Below are positions 45,054 to 55,793 of a stretch of DNA of 64,000 nucleotides, piece after piece (the first letter of the stretch is position 1; each line of letters opens with the position of its first letter). The position numbers and the translations under genes are program-made. The notes beneath the pieces are model-generated. The model saw nothing but the letters and a program-made list of their open reading frames with translations, had not been told where the DNA came from and did not search any database. Origin of the DNA: Thozetella sp. PMI_491 (Eukaryota; Ascomycota; Sordariomycetes; Chaetosphaeriales; Chaetosphaeriaceae); the NCBI GenBank assembly GCA_021432635.1, contig MU270030.1:1066464-1130463 (forward strand), given 5' to 3'.

Positions 45054-45552
45054 CTTGGGGGAGCGAAGGCGATGTAATGGCAAGGCACCGTAAGGGTCGT
45101 AATATGATGGTATTTAAATGTTTTGATGAAGCTGAAGCTGAAGGTGGCTGACTTGGAAGGAAACCGAGTTTGTCATGGGAGAGGCAATGGGCATATATAT
45201 ACAGATATACGTGAACATTGCCTGGACGCCTTGACCGTGACCACCACAAACAGATTTATCTGTAAATCTATTCACTGTCTCACTTACGCGAAATGTCTCT
45301 TTGGCTTTCTCGTGTATTCAGACATGTAGTAGGGCGGCTTTCTCGTGTATTCGGATATGTAGTAGGGCCGACTGCGCTACACAAAAGGCCCCTAGATGCT
45401 CCCGCCGCTTCCAGGCCTTGCACCTTCCCGAATAGGCGTATCGTTCTAACGTAGCATTGCATCCAAAAATCACTCTCCGCAGTACTCCATACCGTCAGAT
45501 ATTTTTTGGGAGTCTCCTGTAGAAAAGAGTCCCTTAGCATTGCTTCCTTCCG
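45054..45552. other. Promoter of peptide gene 1 and 33-bp tandem duplication
   Basis: Upstream region of peptide copy 1, with alternating TA near 45193-45210, and the 3' flank of copy 2. Confidence 0.5.
45303..45368 (+). repeat. 33-bp tandem duplication (two copies)
   Basis: GGCTTTCTCGTGTATTC... at 45303 recurs at 45336; the two 33-base units differ at only two positions. Confidence 0.85.
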
Positions 45553-45761
45553 CTAGCAAATCCGCGCTGACAGATCCGAGCGATTGCAGACGAAATCACT
45601 TTTCATGTTATCGACGCCAACTTCAGAGTCGGTAGGTACTTCTAAATATATGTAAGACTATAAAACTTGATTCGGAAGAAGCTCCTAAGCTTACCTTTAG
45701 GCAAGGGGCTGCCATAGACTACCGCAGTGAGGGAGATAAGGATTGCAACTGTGAATTTCAT
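45553..45761 (-). CDS. Tiny secreted cysteine-containing peptide, copy 2
   Basis: Exon 1 45761-45695 (again 22 codons plus one base), intron 45694-45642 (53 bases, GTAAGC..TTTAG), exon 2 45641-45553; 51 residues. Signal peptide M-K-F-T-V-A-I-L-I-S-L-T-A-V-V-Y-G is followed by S-P-L-P-K, matching copy 1 position by position; exon 2 is longer and more diverged but ends F-V-C-N-R-S-D-L-S-A-R-I-C. Shared C-terminal pattern with copy 1: C, one or two residues, S-D-[FL]-[ST], three residues, C, stop. A TATATAG lies about 125 bases upstream. Conservation is highest in the signal peptide and gene structure while the mature part has diverged, a pattern seen in fast-evolving secreted peptides. Confidence 0.7.
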
Positions 45762-47730
45762 CTTGAGGTAAAGAGATATAGGACTAGAGAGTACGGAGCA
45801 AAATGGGGGAGATTTCTAAGATTTAAGACCAAATGAGGGCAGTTGAACTGGATGAAAGTCGGGCTTGTGAAGGCAGAGACAGCTATATATGTATTTTGAG
45901 CACACACAAAACATATTGAAGACATTCGCAGCCTACAAACCTACGAGTGCATTCGAGGAGTGCAGCACAGCCGCTTGGTTAGAAGAGCACGTACGAGAAA
46001 CCCACTCGTTAAAGGAGTAAGCATGAAAGAGTGCTCGTTTAGAAGAGTACGTACGAGGAAGCTGCCCAATCAGCATCGGGGGACATCTCGGTAAATTGCA
46101 TAGCAATCAGGCCCGGATGCGCTAAGCCTCACGTTAGGGCCGGCTGTGCGAAGCAAAAGCCTGTCGTCTCCAATGCATCCACCTTTCTCCCCAATAGCTC
46201 GTTGGTTCCCTCTCTAGACGTAAGAACCGGGTTCAGGAATATGCAAGACGACGAGTCGATATACCGCTTACAAGGTTATCATTCCATCTGACGATTCTGG
46301 GGAAGATTAGGCGTCTAGAGCCTCTTTTTCCTTGACGATTACATCTTCTTCCTTGTCCATCAAGAATTAACCCCCGGAACACTGTCAGCTGCCTTGTAGG
46401 ATCTGGCATTCGTAACGCTACGCTTTGTATGTGTGCAGCATAGAGGGGCTGCGTTGGGGGCTGTTTCCCCGTGAGGACAAGCATTAATGCATCCCATTAG
46501 CTCTCCCAACATCGATCCTTATATATGCCAAGGTCAACGCCTACTCCGTAGGTTCCAGAATATCATCGTCTTAGCTAGAGAGAATCACGCCTCCGATAAG
46601 AGACAATGGTTCCTTGCACCCTTACCCGTACCATCCACCCCACGTAGATCCCCATGGGAGATGGGGGTCGGCACCGCCATCACGTCCGTGGTCAGCGTCT
46701 ACGAAGTGATTACTTACAGGCCGCCACCTAGACATCTTGCTTTCTCAGGTAGGCAAGAGGCTAAATAAAAGATAGCTTAGCCAGTGGGGCGGAAGTGTTC
46801 TTCGGTAGGTGTCGATCAGAATACCATTGTTGCCTATTCAAGATCGCGAAACAATCGGACGACGCTTTCAGTCAAGTTGGACTCTTTTGCGTGCTGGTTG
46901 CCCGCCAGGAGAAGGAGGGGGGAGGGGGAGGTGAGTAAGAAGGCAGAATGTGAATATGACCGAGATTCGAGATGAGAGCCGAGAGGTTGTTGAGCACTGG
47001 GCCTATGAGCAGTGGGAGAGCGGCGAGAGATGCTGTGCCGAGCAACAGCCGAGTCTCGTCAAGACTGTCCCAATGAAGCCTCAGAGATATTCTCGTTGCC
47101 ACCATGGAGGAAGTCGACTGGTATCTAAATCTCCCTGGGGACGCTGGCCCATCCATCCGGGCTCTCTCGCCAAGCGCCCAACTTGAGCTGGGAGTCGCTG
47201 GCCATAGTACCGCGTCATTCCGCCAATTGCTAGGTCTTCAGCAATTGGTTCTTTGGCCCACGTTAGCGTCTGTTCATTCGCACGCATGTTTGGAAATAGG
47301 CAGCGAGTGACTTCTCGCCTTAGGAATATGGGACTGGAAACGAACCATAAAAATTGCAGACGCGCTGGTAAAGTAGGAGCACAGCTGGTAGGATCTGGCG
47401 AGTAGCTGAGCGAGCTGACAAATGAGATGAAGGATCCATTCCTTGCAGCCCCAAAACTTACCCGACTAATAACCGCCGCGTCGGTGTTAAGAGCCGCGGG
47501 TCTGGTAAGTCCCTCGGGTGTTGTTCAAGGCTAGAGCTAAACCCCTTTAGGATAATCCCGCGAGGTACCCACATACGCCACTCCATCTCTGGCCGATGAT
47601 ACAAGGTCCACTGTCTTCAACAGAATGCTGCAACGGACTGTCGACAGGCTTCACAAGAGTGCGGAGAGATGGCGGTGTTAAGGATCTTGAGTCCGTGTCA
47701 GAGGGAGGAGACAGGGGTTGGTTGAGGGGA
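45762..47730. other. Long intergenic stretch
   Basis: Contains the promoter of peptide copy 2 and a 60-base repeat near 45.98-46.06 kb. A 68-codon frame at 47104-47310 with a good start context has no recognisable features and is not called. Nothing else supported. Confidence 0.45.
45979..46057 (+). repeat. Direct repeat, 60-bp offset
   Basis: TTAGAAGAGCACGTACGAG at 45979 recurs as TTAGAAGAGTACGTACGAG at 46039, with weaker similarity between the flanks. Confidence 0.55.
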
Positions 47731-47737
47731 TATAAAG
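47731..47737 (+). promoter_or_regulatory. TATA box of the aldo/keto reductase gene
   Basis: TATAAAG, 157 bases before the ATG at 47888. Confidence 0.6.
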
Positions 47738-47887
47738 TCGACGTTTAGACTCGACGGGATGTATTCAAACTCGAAATCAATCCTCTCCACAAAGACGCCT
47801 CATCACCGATACTGCACTGGCGACCCAGACTATTCTGAAAATATCATCTTCTCTGCTATTAAATTTGAAATTTTTTCCACTCTAACC

Positions 47888-48958
47888 ATGGCCCACGGTC
47901 TCCCCCCCGCGATCCAACAGAGCCTCGACGGTACCAAAGTCGAGTATGCCAAACTAGGCACCTCAGGGCTCCGGATCTCAGTGCCAGTCCTCGGCGCCAT
48001 GTCGCTTGGCACGTCTGACTGGGCTCCATGGGTACTTGACGAAGATGCCTCCGTCGAGATCCTCAAAGCGGCGTACGACCGGGGGATCAACACCTGGGAC
48101 ACCGCTGACATGTATTCCAACGGCGTCAGCGAAGAGGTCATCGGCAGGGCACTCAAGGAGCACAATATCCCGCGCGAGAAAGTCGTCATCCTCACCAAGT
48201 GCTACATCCACACGTTCGAGCAACGAGATGTTCACTCGGCCCCCTTCTTTAATCAGCTGAATCAGACCAAGGACTATGTGAACCGCGGCGGCCTCTCTCG
48301 CGCCGCCATCTTCAACGCGGTGAATGCATCCTTGCGCCGCCTGGGCACTGATTACATTGACCTTTATCAAATCCACCGCTTTGACTACGACACACCCATT
48401 GAGGAGACCATGAAGGCCTTGCACGACCTTGTAGCTTCTGGCAAGGTACGCTACATCGGAGCCTCCGCCATGTGGGCGACGCAGTTTGCCCGCATGCAGG
48501 CCGTGGCCGAGAAGAACAACTGGACCAAGTTCATCAGCATGCAAAACTACTACCACCTCGCCTACCGCGAGGAAGAGCGCGAGATGATCCGTTACTGCAA
48601 CGACACCGGTGTGGGTCTGATCCCGTTTTCGCCCAACTTCGGCGGCAAGCTAGCCAAGCCTCTGGGCGACACGTCTTCTATTCGCTCCAAGTTGAAGATG
48701 CCCCACAGCCCAGACCTCACCGAAGCAGACAATGAGATCATCCGACGGGTCGAAAAGGTGGCCAACGACAAGGGATGGAAGATGAGCCACGTCGCTCTAG
48801 CATGGATCCGGAGCAAGGGCGCCGTCCCCATCGTGGGCTTCAACTCCGTAGAACGGATCGATGAGGCATGTCAGCTGCGCGAGAAGGCGCTGACGCCTGA
48901 CGAGGTCAAGTATCTAGAGGAGCCATACGTCCCCAAGGCCATTGTCGCGCACGTGTAA
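47888..48958 (+). CDS. Aldo/keto reductase (versiconal hemiacetal acetate reductase-like)
   Basis: Single exon, 356 residues. Aldo/keto reductase barrel with the catalytic tetrad Asp71 and Tyr76 (D-T-A-D-M-Y), Lys104 (L-T-K-C) and His163 (Y-Q-I-H-R-F-D), and the NADPH-binding end S-P-N-F-G-G-K-L and I-V-G-F-N-S. The closest style is the fungal group that includes versiconal hemiacetal acetate reductases, which reduce aldehydes or ketones of secondary metabolites, but also many general detoxifying enzymes. The ATG at 47888 has an excellent context (TAACCATGGCC) and precedes the conserved start; an upstream in-frame ATG at 47759 would lie too near the TATA box. It is convergent with the MFS gene (178 bases between stops). 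Confidence 0.93.
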   Translation: MAHGLPPAIQQSLDGTKVEYAKLGTSGLRISVPVLGAMSLGTSDWAPWVLDEDASVEILKAAYDRGINTWDTADMYSNGVSEEVIGRALKEHNIPREKVVILTKCYIHTFEQRDVHSAPFFNQLNQTKDYVNRGGLSRAAIFNAVNASLRRLGTDYIDLYQIHRFDYDTPIEETMKALHDLVASGKVRYIGASAMWATQFARMQAVAEKNNWTKFISMQNYYHLAYREEEREMIRYCNDTGVGLIPFSPNFGGKLAKPLGDTSSIRSKLKMPHSPDLTEADNEIIRRVEKVANDKGWKMSHVALAWIRSKGAVPIVGFNSVERIDEACQLREKALTPDEVKYLEEPYVPKAIVAHV

Positions 48959-49135
48959 GCAAGACTCGAAGGAGAAGGATGGAAAAAGACTAGCATAGGC
49001 GAATAGGAATGGAATTCAACTCTTTGTCTCGTTATGAAAATATGCGTCGTGCCATATTGATACTCTTCAAGCTGTACATTTGACCTCGTGCGTAAATACT
49101 TTTCCAACCCCGGCATTGCCAACGAATGAACTGTC

Positions 49136-50891
49136 TTACATCTCAATCGCGCTGAGATGAAACTTGCTAGCGGCCCGCAGCCGCTTTCCGTACACATAAA
49201 GAAGAGGCGGGAAAAGTGCCATGCCAAGGGCGATAAAGCCCAAAATGCTGGACGCCCACGCGGGGCCCAGCGACTCAAACATCTGGGACGCAAACACGGA
49301 GAAGCCAGCTCCAAATAGCTGGGGCGCTAGGGAGTTGGCGGCCAGCGCGCTCGTGCTAAACCTCCCGTAGCAGTCGGTCAAGTAGCTGTTGATGCCCAGG
49401 AAAAGAAGAACCAGGCCAAAACCGAAAGGCAGTCCCGAGAGACTGCACCAGATCCAGTGCGTGGGCGGCATGGCAGACCACCCGAACCAGAATAGGCCGA
49501 GCGGGAGGAACCACGAGATAATGATGAGGTGCGGGAGGCGCGCCTCCGGGACAGGGCCGAGCCGGGCGACGGATCGGGCGTGGAGGCGGTCCAAGAGCGG
49601 CGAGATAGCGGTGGCGATGGCCATGCCGGCTCCGATGCCGAGAAGCGGAATCCCCGAGGTGGCCATCGACCAGCCGCGCTTCTCCTCGAAGACGACGTTG
49701 TATGCTGTGAACAGGAGGAAGAGCACACCGTTGATGAAGCCCATGTAGGTAGAGAGCGTAAGGAGCAGAGGCTCGCAGAAAAGCATGATCCACGGTCGCA
49801 GGAGACTCTGGGTGAAGGGCGTGCGCAGCGCCTCGCGGATGGTTTTCTTCTTCTCGCTGCCCAGACTGACACCGCTCTCTAGGCTGGTGACGCTGCCCTT
49901 GCGCTTCTCGTCCCCGTTGACTAGCGCACCTAGCTTGTCCTGCAGCAGCTTGGGGCCGTAGGTCTCCGGGAGCAGGATGAAGGCGGCCACGTAGATGGCC
50001 ACCGAGATGGTCATGACTACGTAGAAGTTCCACCGCCACGACGGGGTGTACTCGGTCAGAGCGCCACCAACGATCGGACCGAGCACGGGCCCGCAGACGG
50101 TGGCGGCCGTGTAGAAGGCGAAGGGCACAGAGCGCTGCGATGGTGCCCAGAGATCCGTAATGGTCCCGCCGGCGTTGGACAGAATGGGCGCGCCGAAGAA
50201 ACCTGCGAAGAAGCGAAAGACTAGGAACACGCCCACGGTCGGGCCCTCGGTACAGCCGAGGTTGGAAAGACTAAAGAATAGAAATGTAACATAGTAAACG
50301 GGGTTCCGGCCCCTATTTGGAGGCACCGTCAGCTTCAATGCTCCTCTCGTCTAGTCGCCGGAGCTTAATGGAACTTACCAGAGCTCGGAGAGCGGGGCGA
50401 TGATAAAAGGGCCCAGACCGAAGCCAAATAGATAGGTCATGGAGCCCATGCTGGCCGTCAGAGGGGTGGTTTTCAGGTCCTTGGCGATGTCCTCGACAGC
50501 CGGGGTCAGCACGCTAGAGCTGAAGCAAACAATGGCCGTCATGCTGACGACAATCGCAGTGTAGAGCCCTGAGACCGCGGTTAGGAGATGGGTACCGGGG
50601 TTGACAGGGGGGTGGGAGTTAGGACTTACCTTTCTTGAACGTGCCCCAGTTCAGGGGGTCCTCCTTGCCGACTAGTTTGGTCTCGACGTAGGTCGAGGAG
50701 TCATCGGACGCCGTCTCCGGGCGGGATGGGGTTAGTTTGGCAACAACGTAGGCCGAGGAGACATCGGATGCCGTCTCCGGGCGGGATGGGGTCTCGATCG
50801 CCGATTCCTCCGCCGCCGTGTCGCTCGAAGCGCTTCCGGGCCGCATCTCGTCGCCGGCGGCCTTGCTCGTCGTCCAGGTGTCGGGCTTCAT
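49136..50891 (-). CDS. MFS transporter, drug:H+ antiporter type (DHA1-like)
   Basis: Exons 50891-50630, 50568-50379, 50312-49136; 542 residues. A hydrophilic N-terminus of about 75 residues precedes D-P-L-N-W, the conserved lead into helix 1 of fungal multidrug/polyamine exporters. Later motifs are typical: F-G-L-G-P in helix 2 region, G-R-N-P-V-Y, the G-x-x-x-G-P-x-x-G antiporter motif in helix 5 (G-P-V-L-G-P-I-V-G-G) and W-R-W-N-F-Y. Twelve membrane segments are expected. The N-terminal tail contains a near-perfect 20-residue tandem duplication (T-P-S-R-P-E-T-A-S-D twice). It probably exports small organic compounds at the plasma membrane. Convergent with the reductase, followed further on by the fused lyase/hydrolase. 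Confidence 0.93.
50673..50792 (-). repeat. 60-bp tandem duplication inside the MFS gene
   Basis: Two adjacent 60-base units (from 50673 and 50733) encode two 20-residue copies in the cytosolic N-terminal tail. They differ at a handful of positions, several of them amino-acid changing. Confidence 0.85.
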
Positions 50892-52770
50892 GATTCTCGT
50901 AGTTCTCGTAAAGGGGGCGGGGGTATTATGTTTATGTACGTTCGTTTCTCATCGGCTGCCCGTTTCCATCGCCGCTGGTCCGGTCTATTCTTTCTCGTTT
51001 CGTCGCCTCTGGGCCCGACTATCTATATGTGCAGGACCGTCCGGGCCACGGGGTGGCTTTGAAATACAAGGGGTGGAAAGGGGGAAGAACTGCGAGGCGG
51101 TACCTTGGCCTGACGCAGACTATCGTTGTGTCACAGATCAGAGACCTCGCGATTTGATGACTAGTCACCCCTCCTAGTTCCAGAAACGAGACCAAGTATG
51201 CGCGTCAGATTAGTTCCAAACACGCTGGCCAGGACCCGCGTGCTGCAAGGACTAGACCATACTGTGTGTTGTACCGATCCCGGCTGCCGCTTCCTTACGT
51301 AAAGTCTCCATGCTCAGAACGTCTTTTGCATGCCGCGATGTAATGGCATTTGTGCCTAGTGAATACTTTTCCTAATTCTAATGCTCCTTGCATTGTATTC
51401 CTCCGAGAGTTATCCCCTGTCTTGACCCCCCACGATCAGGTGCTTCCGTTCCTGCGTGCCAGTCACGCCGATCAATCCCCATTGGTAACTATCATTCTTT
51501 GGCGCGTCTAAACCGACTCCGTGCGCCTCTCCATGACATGGCCAGTCGTTTGGCCAACGATACCCTTTGCGCATTCCTGCGGTGAAACAGCCCGAAGATC
51601 CAAGACAGCACTGATCCTGATGTCACAGCACATCCCCCGGCTGCTGGTCCCGGGCCTTGAGGAAATCCGCGTGAACCTGCAGTTTTCAGCGGTCGAGAAC
51701 CCTGAACCCCCCGGCGTGCTTTCTAGGTAATTTGCCCATGAAGCCATCGTGGACCCTTGGCACCCGCTAATTACAGCGCATGTCTGGAGTAGCGTCTCGC
51801 ACATTGAGGTGCACGCCGACGACCCTCACGATCATTTCTGAAGGTCATGTGTGTTGGCCGCCGCTATAGCACGCCCGCCGGCAGAGCACCTCCCCCCAAA
51901 TTGCCAATTACCCAGCCCCTTGGGGGTCGTGGCCGCGGGCCGGCCGGACGTAGCTCCCCATCACCGTCCTGCTGATCGACTCGGCGGGGGGGGGGCTGCA
52001 AAGAGATTGCCCCTGGCCAAGCTGTGCTAGCTCGAGCATGCCATGTGGCAGCTGTGTAACAGTTCTACCCATCCGTCTACTACACGGACGGCTATGTGCA
52101 ACGTAGATTCAGCGGCGCGGGATGATCCTCAGTGTCTTAACATGGAACCGCAGCCTTCGACCGCCCATGACGGACGGTTGAAAGTTACCAACGGCCGTGG
52201 AGGACCAGCCCACGCCCAGCCTGCGCCGCCTAGCTCGCTGTAAGACACGGGACCTTTCGAGCCAGCCAGCACATCGCTTCCCCTCTCGCGCCGTCGGCGA
52301 CTTAGCTATCATTCGGGTCTCACGATAGTCCTCACTTTTTCCTGCCCCTGGGACCTAGAACCGAACCAGCACCCCCAACCCCCCTCTCAGGCACAGTCGC
52401 CGAGATCAGCCCGCTAGCTAGGGGCAAGCTAGTTAGCGGCAAAGACCAAGACCCGGAAGGATCGTGATGACCCAGAAAATATCGTGACCAGGAAAGGATC
52501 GTGACCCCGAAAGGGGCAGGTCGGCGGTATCTGTGGCCGCGCACATGTCGCCACCTCGCCAAGGTACATTCTCGTGAACATTCTCGTGAGTTGTGCTCAT
52601 CTCAGGCTGCATGCGCCATGCAATGCCGGCCATCACTTGGCTTGTAAGCATCATCGAGCAACAAGATTCACGACAAGAGCCAATGCTGACTGCGAGATTG
52701 TTTTTTCCAAACTAGCTAGTTGCGGCTGCTGCTGGCTCTGTTTTGTCTCGCTTACTGCAGGAGATCCAAA
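50892..52770. other. Stretch without a supported gene
   Basis: About 1.9 kb. Left end is the MFS promoter. Near 52450-52520 a short motif around GGATCGTGAC occurs three times, and at 52565 an ACATTCTCGTGA element occurs twice in tandem. No coding region recognised. Confidence 0.45.
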
Positions 52771-55096
52771 TCATTTGCAGAACTCCGTGGCAAGAGATGC
52801 AAGTCCGTCCGCCACCGCGACTATCGAGTCGGCCTCGACATACTCTTCCCGAGAATGCAGGCCCTGCCCCTTTGTTCCCCATAGTAGTACTGGGATGCCT
52901 TGCTGATCAAGAAGTGCACAGTCGGTCCAGAACGGCCCCCCGCTGAAAATAGATTCTCGCCCGAGCTGTCTTGCCACCACCTCGGCGACGAGCTCAGCGA
53001 ATGGATGATCCAGGGGCATGCAGAAGGACGATCGAGAAAACACAACACGCAGGTCCGCACGGAAATCCGATACTTCCTCGGAGAGCTTGTCCAGGATAGC
53101 CTGCAGGGCGCTGGCCACGGTCTCCGGTGTCTCGCCAGCTACTGTCCGGTACTCGACAGTAACGGTGCAGATAGCCGGGTACGAGGACGGTTCTTCGCCC
53201 CCTTTGATGACGCCTGCATGGAGCGAGGGAGGGCCAACCGGTGAGTCTACATCAGAGTCTTTACGTAGGCGTTCGCCGTAGCGATCGAGCTCAGCCAGGA
53301 AATAGCCGGCTTTGGCTATGGCATCGACACCCAGATCGGGGCGGGATCCGTGGGCTGCCTTTCCGTGGATGTCAACTTCGACCCAGACGAAGCCCTTGTG
53401 GACATGGTGAATCTCCAGGTTGGTGGGCTCGCTGACGATGGCCCCGTCAGCGCGCCAGCCCGCGGCGAGCACCTGCTCAGTGCCGATGCTCGCGTCTTCC
53501 TCGTCCGCCACGCCGGTGAAGATGACATCGCCACGGAGCTGCAGCTTTCGGGCCCTAGCCAGTGCCACCATTGCTGCGGCAATCCCGCTTTTCATATCTG
53601 CAGATCCGCGGCCGTAGATCTTTCCATCCCGGAGCTCTCCACTCAGCGGATCGCCGTCGTAGCTTAAATTGGTCACAGTGTCGATGTGTCCGTTGAACAT
53701 GAGGCTCTTGCCGCCCCCTGTGCCGCGCACGACGCCCACGATCGACGGCCGGCGAGGGGTAGGCTCGATCCAGCTCGTCTCGATATTGCGGTGCTCGAGC
53801 CAGGAGCGGATATACTCTGCTATCTCTGTCTCTCCGGGACCGGCCACCGGACCGAGTGAAGCGTTGGCAGAGTCGATTCGAATTAGTGTCTGGGTCAACG
53901 CGATAGGGTCCTCGGTGGACACGCTGCGCGGCGCGCTATACTCCCTCTTGCCTTCGGTGCAGAGCAGGATGATCACCGAGTTCTGGCCCAGTCCCAGTTT
54001 GGTTTTTTCCTCGGCCTTAAGCCGACGGAGCCCCGCCAGGGTAGCGGCGCCGCAGGGTCCTATGGAAAGTCCCTGCGCCTTCAGTTCTTCTACCGCGAGA
54101 TGCGACTCGTAATCAGATACGCTCACGCTGGCATCAACGCCAGGCTGGAGGATAGACCAAGCCGCTGACGAGACGGTCCCGCAAGTCAGACCGGCCATGA
54201 TGCCGGGCATGGTGCGCTCTGTGACAGACTCTCCCCTTGCTAGACTTTTCCAAAGACAGGCGGCCGTGTCCGGCTCGACCGTCAGGATGCGAACTGCGCG
54301 ATCTTGTCTCTTGAAGTGTGACACGACTGCCTGGGCAAGAGAACCAACCCCCACAGGAGTGACGACCAGACTGGGAGAAAGCTGCCCTAATTGGGCATCG
54401 ATCTCGCTGAACATTGTTTGATATCCCTCGACGATGAGCTGGGGTAAGATCAGCGCTTCCGCACAACTGCTGATCGATGACGATCTGGATGGGGGGCAGA
54501 CAAACTTGTGGTACCCGCTGGTAGGATCCAAACCCACAATCCTGGATCAAAACCCCTCCTTTTTGGATCGCTGCCTCACTTGCCTCTCGCATAGCCACGT
54601 CATAGTCTCCTGTTGAGACTACGACAGAAGCACCCTCTGAACGGATCGGCTCCATAGTAGCTGAGTGCGTGCCGGCCGGGACGTAGATCTCGACAGGCAC
54701 AGATAACAAAGCGCCAAGGCGCGCCACAGCTCGGCCATGGTTACCCTCTGTCGCTGCGAAAAGAGGAATCGGGCGGGTAGCTAAAGCAACCCGCAGGCTC
54801 TCCAGCTCAGTATCGGGCCCGAGGTTAAGTTCCTGGGTAAGCTTGCGGAAAATGGCCCAGGATGCGCCCAGGATTTTGAACGACGGTAGGCCAAAGCGGT
54901 CGCTCTCGTCCTTTGCGTAGACGGCTCCCACACCTAGCTCCTTCGCGACGGTGTCGAGCGAGACCAGGGGTGTTTGGCGGTAGCCGGGGAGCGTTTCGTG
55001 AAAATGGCGTACAGCATCCAGGGCCAAAGCCTGGGGTGCGGTCCAGGACGAAGCCGCCAGGTTAAAATAGACTGGCCGAGGGGACTCGGCGGCCAT
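52771..55096 (-). CDS. Fused PLP-dependent diaminopropionate ammonia-lyase-like and M20 metallohydrolase
   Basis: Exons 55096-54506 and 54438-52771 (67-base intron); 752 residues in one frame. Residues 1 to about 365 are a type II PLP enzyme of the diaminopropionate ammonia-lyase/threonine synthase fold: PLP lysine in S-F-K (Lys74), A-T-E-G-N-H-G-R-A, and phosphate-binding G-V-G-S-L (227-231). Residues about 370-752 are an M20 (ArgE/DapE-type) zinc hydrolase: G-H-I-D-T-V (447-452), G-R-G-S-A-D-M-K-S-G (473-482), catalytic D-E-E (509-511) and a final H-S-R-E-E-Y. Both halves look catalytically intact. The join lies within exon 2, not at the intron. Predicted to deaminate an amino acid such as 2,3-diaminopropionate and hydrolyse an N-acyl or related amide. 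Divergent from the homeodomain gene, sharing a 0.7-kb promoter. Confidence 0.9.
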
Positions 55097-55793
55097 GCTG
55101 GCTTGATTAAATACGCGGCCCTTGCCTAGAAAGACCAGATATGGAATTTCCTGGGAGAAATTGGGCTATCGAGCGTACCGGGTCGTATATTTCGCAGTAC
55201 TTCGGGCCCAAGATGAGGGGGGCTGTTTTCAATAGTAAACATACCTCTCATAGTTATCCTGCTTGTCACTTATATATACTGCAGCGTCTCTATTCGCCAA
55301 AGCAAGTGCTCCACAAGTATGTACCTGGAAGGCGTTCTAACCGACTCAGTGGAGCAAGCTTGTATGGCGCCCTCTGACTACAGATCTGACCGATTCGGGA
55401 CAAGTTCAGGTGTTAATAGCCGCTGCTCGCAGTAATCGTAGCGTCGTAGACGATGCAGATCAGCTAAAGCAACCAAGTGGGACCGGATTAAGGTCAGAAG
55501 GGCAGCCGACTGCGCTGATACGGGCCCTACTCGCTCGACGACATTTCAATTCTAACCCCGAGCTGTGCCCTCTGAGAACTTGCAGTCGACGTACCCCGAC
55601 ACAGCGCGGCATAGGCTCCTCTTTTAGCTTTAATCCGATCCGCAGGCCGACCGGGTCGTGTATCCACCTCTAATGTACGGCTGTGGCAGCCACTTCCGGC
55701 CCTGAATATTGCTCACACTGAGCACGAGGTCGAAAAGGGTGTGCTCCCATAACCCATCGGCACTGCTCTGACGTCTTGCCATTTCGCACTGCA
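55097..55793. other. Divergent promoter region
   Basis: 697 bases between the starts of the fused enzyme (-) and the homeodomain regulator (+). Contains TTATATATAC near 55270. No gene. Confidence 0.5.

Noticed and set aside
46872-47105. Minus-strand 77-codon frame with a hydrophobic stretch and polyproline
   Set aside because: Opposite another equally unsupported frame; no family resemblance and no core promoter seen.
47104-47310. 68-codon frame with a good start context
   Set aside because: No homology, signal peptide or promoter evidence; one good start context is not enough.
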